Below are positions 62,332 through 64,000 of a stretch of 64,000 nt of DNA, piece after piece; within the stretch, counting starts at the first letter, position 1; each line of letters begins with the position of its first letter. The stretch covers positions 1 to 64,000 of the forward strand of contig NZ_KB905710.1 of assembly GCF_000380985.1 (NCBI RefSeq), in the 5' to 3' direction. Position numbers and translations under genes: made by a program. Source of the DNA: Proteiniphilum acetatigenes DSM 18083. GTDB taxonomy: Bacteria > Bacteroidota > Bacteroidia > Bacteroidales > Dysgonomonadaceae. The notes under the pieces are model-generated. The model was not told the DNA's origin. It did not search any database and saw only the letters and a program-made list of their open reading frames with translations.

Positions 62332-63561
62332 TTATTCTGCTATTATCACAATAGGATTATCCTCCTCCGAAATTTGATTTATTATTTCTGCAAATGAATC
62401 ACTTAAATCCGGTAAAGATTCCGTATACTCCAGGAATTTATATGCATGATGATAATCGATCAACTGGTTATTGCTTGAAGTGTTGCGCACAAAGAAGGGG
62501 ATTCCTTTGTCAATATCATTTTTCAATCCGGGAATTCCATGTATAGGTTGTCGTAGAAAATGAAATGATTGTTTCTGTTTATCGAAAATGCCGGATATTG
62601 AATGGTTGATGAATTTACGCAAACTTCCATCAAAATAAACCTCATCCTCATACGGTTCGGGAGATGCATTTTCTGTATGGAAATTAAGGAAAATATACCT
62701 GTCATTCTCTTTTATTGAGGATACTATGATTAAATTGGGATTTTCTGCTCCCCTTGCAAAGTTCAGAGTTGATGTATGTTTTCCATAGTCTATTATAAAG
62801 AAAGGAGAAAACATTTGTGTTTCATTCCTATAAGCAAAAACTGTATCGGTAAATCCTCTGAAGTAGCGAATCTCTTGATTAGCACGATAAAAAGAGCCAC
62901 CTTGACCAAATGGTGCCCATACACCACCTGGAATATTCGGTGGCTGAATAGGATTTTCATAACATTTTAAACTGCCGGTAATTTCCTGATTATCGTTGAA
63001 CAGTACCACTAAGTTTTTTTGATCTCCATCAAAAGTCCTGATTGTTCCGGCAAAATAACGTGCATCGATTGATACTACAGGTGCATTGATTCGCTCGTTG
63101 TCATCAATAGGAGGAAGTTCTATTTTTCCTGAAAAATTCCCGTCAAAATCAAAACGATGTGCAGAATTCCCCCAACACAGTAATATCTTGTTTTCATGCG
63201 GGTTTATATCAACCGTATACATATATGGCAGTTCTCCCGGCCCTTGCCCTTTTGCCCCAATATTATGCAGATATTTTCCGATTTCTGCATCAAACACCTT
63301 TAAATAGGGTTCGTAATCATGGACAAATATTTTATTATTTTCTAAATAAATATTTCTTATACCATTGGTAACCAGTCAATTTTCATGAGTTTCTAAACGT
63401 ACATAGCGGATAGATGGAGCAAATTCAGATAATTTGGAAATCTGAAAGTTTCCAAGCCCCTCCTCGATATCAATAATTGGAAATTCCGAATCGCTCTTGC
63501 CGGAAGGAGTACAAGATAAAAATAGTAGAAATACTATGTACGCAATATAAATTGTTTTCAT
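62332..63561 (-). pseudogene. 6-bladed beta-propeller lipoprotein gene interrupted by one in-frame TGA
   Basis: From ATG 63559-63561 the frame encodes a lipoprotein signal (lipobox FLSC, Cys17) and IRYVRLETHEN, then TGA at 63376-63378, and continues in the same frame with LVTNGIRNIYLENNKIFVHD, FDAEIGKYLHNIGAKGQGPGE and on to the tail ISEEDNPIVIIAE at 62332. Without the stop the product would be 409 residues, the normal length. In the homologue at 42006 the aligned segment is ETNENCLIGN, so the TGA stands for a Cys codon, one base from TGC or TGT. The rest of the frame shows no other damage, so the loss is recent. Confidence 0.85.
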
Positions 63562-63601
63562 TTTCGGTTGTTTTTTGCCGATTGTACAATATATAGATTT
63601 T

Positions 63602-63703
63602 TTATTTCTTATGCTTTACCAGCATAATTACGGGATTGTCTTCTTCATCCAGTCCGGCCGCAATTTCTTCCAGGATTGCTGAAATTGATTTTACTTTTTT
63701 CAT
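63602..63703 (-). pseudogene. Detached C-terminal tail of a propeller gene
   Basis: A 33-codon frame, MKKVKSISAILEEIAAGLDE then EDNPVIMLVKHKK. It matches the C-terminal tail of propeller lipoproteins (compare SFAEIINQISEEDNPIVIIAE at the end of the 62332 gene). It lies alone between two propeller genes, so it is either a remnant of a deleted copy or, less likely, a translated micropeptide, since it has its own ATG. Confidence 0.6.
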
Positions 63704-63713
63704 TGTTATACGG

Positions 63714-64000
63714 TTAGTTAAGTAAGTTGTTATCGAGTGTTAAGTAGCCAAACTGAATTATATCATCGAAGTGCATAAGCAGCCTGTTATTCCGGTCGTC
63801 ATAGCTTAGATCCATGATTCGATATCCTATGTCGAGTGTTTTTATATAATCGCCTTTAAGATCAAAAATAAGCAGTTGTGTCGGAAGATCGTCAGTGGTG
63901 GGGCCTCTCTCTTTACCGTCGGAGTAGGACGCTAATATCCTGTTTTTGCAGATAACGACATCACCGAAGTATTGCTTCGCATTGGAAGTTGTACTGTCCC
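63714..64000 (-). CDS. BF3164-like propeller lipoprotein, C-terminal part (runs off right edge)
   Basis: The last 95 codons, ending at TAA 63714-63716. Visible segments are AKQYFGDVVICKNRILASYSDG, LLIFDLKGDYIKTLDIGYRI and LLMHFDDIIQFGYLTLDNNLLN. This is a close paralogue of the broken fragment at 61846-62331 and distantly of the gene at 56126. Start and signal lie outside the window. Confidence 0.7.
   Translation of the reverse strand, partial: DSTTSNAKQYFGDVVICKNRILASYSDGKERGPTTDDLPTQLLIFDLKGDYIKTLDIGYRIMDLSYDDRNNRLLMHFDDIIQFGYLTLDNNLLN

Noticed and set aside
63376-63378. In-frame TGA could encode selenocysteine, since it replaces a Cys codon.
   Set aside because: No SECIS-like hairpin was recognised right after the codon, the family is not a redox enzyme, and no sel genes are in the window. 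A nonsense mutation is simpler.

Overview
The window looks like a chromosomal segment of a Bacteroidales bacterium, most likely of the Dysgonomonadaceae type (Proteiniphilum/Petrimonas-like). Genus is inference. The supporting signs are promoters with the Bacteroidetes -7 motif TAnnTTTG, a six-gene Na+-NQR operon, and families largely confined to Bacteroidales (NVEALA peptides, 6-bladed beta-propeller lipoproteins, DUF4837, BF3164-like lipoproteins). I found no tRNA, rRNA or CRISPR array.

Layout. 1-1930 is a wrecked mobile-element zone: an IS30-type element enters from the left edge, cuts the 3' end of an IS256-type transposase, and that element in turn has removed the 5' end of a GT32 glycosyltransferase gene. 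1940-5561 carries a C39-peptidase ABC exporter and its HlyD adaptor, probably left over from a peptide (RiPP/bacteriocin-like) cluster. 5970-8806 holds housekeeping genes (SGNH-like secreted protein, Nif3-like protein, C4 zinc-ribbon protein). 9193-15264 is nqrABCDEF behind a repeat-bearing leader. 15375-16991 is pabC-pabB on the minus strand. 17424-29807 is one leucine/isoleucine/valine locus (leuA, leuC, leuD, a second isopropylmalate/citramalate synthase, leuB, ilvD, ilvB, ilvN, ilvC), preceded by a leader peptide rich in Ile/Leu/Val and a terminator/antiterminator pair. 29871-35412 holds pdxA, a DUF4837 lipoprotein, rlmN, an esterase and an SDR stress protein.

35416-46706 is an almost gapless minus-strand gene train and the most unusual part of the window. 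It encodes homologues of the mycobacterial decaprenyl-phosphoryl-arabinose route (UbiA-type phosphoribosyl transferase, HAD phosphatase, DprE1-like oxidase, DprE2-like reductase, GtrA). With these come a GT22 GPI-mannosyltransferase-like GT-C enzyme, a TMTC-like GT-C enzyme, a signal peptidase, a DUF1573 lipoprotein, a beta-propeller lipoprotein, a double-DTG aspartic protease and a small secreted Gly/Ser-rich peptide with an NVEALA-like leader. I infer a polyprenyl-phosphate-pentose donor pathway feeding surface glycosylation, possibly of the Ser-rich peptide.

46899-56037 is a four-gene RND efflux operon with two pump subunits, one TolC and one adaptor. 56126-64000 is an accessory island of beta-propeller lipoproteins, an NVEALA peptide gene carrying an 18-nt G tract (a candidate phase-variable switch), a TPR/HTH regulator, a YefM-YoeB toxin-antitoxin pair, and a tandem array of decaying propeller genes that includes one interrupted by a single in-frame TGA.

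Many intergenic gaps hold AT-rich sequence built of short repeated words, and two loci (nqr leader and pabB-leuA gap) share a family of about 60-bp units with covarying hairpins.
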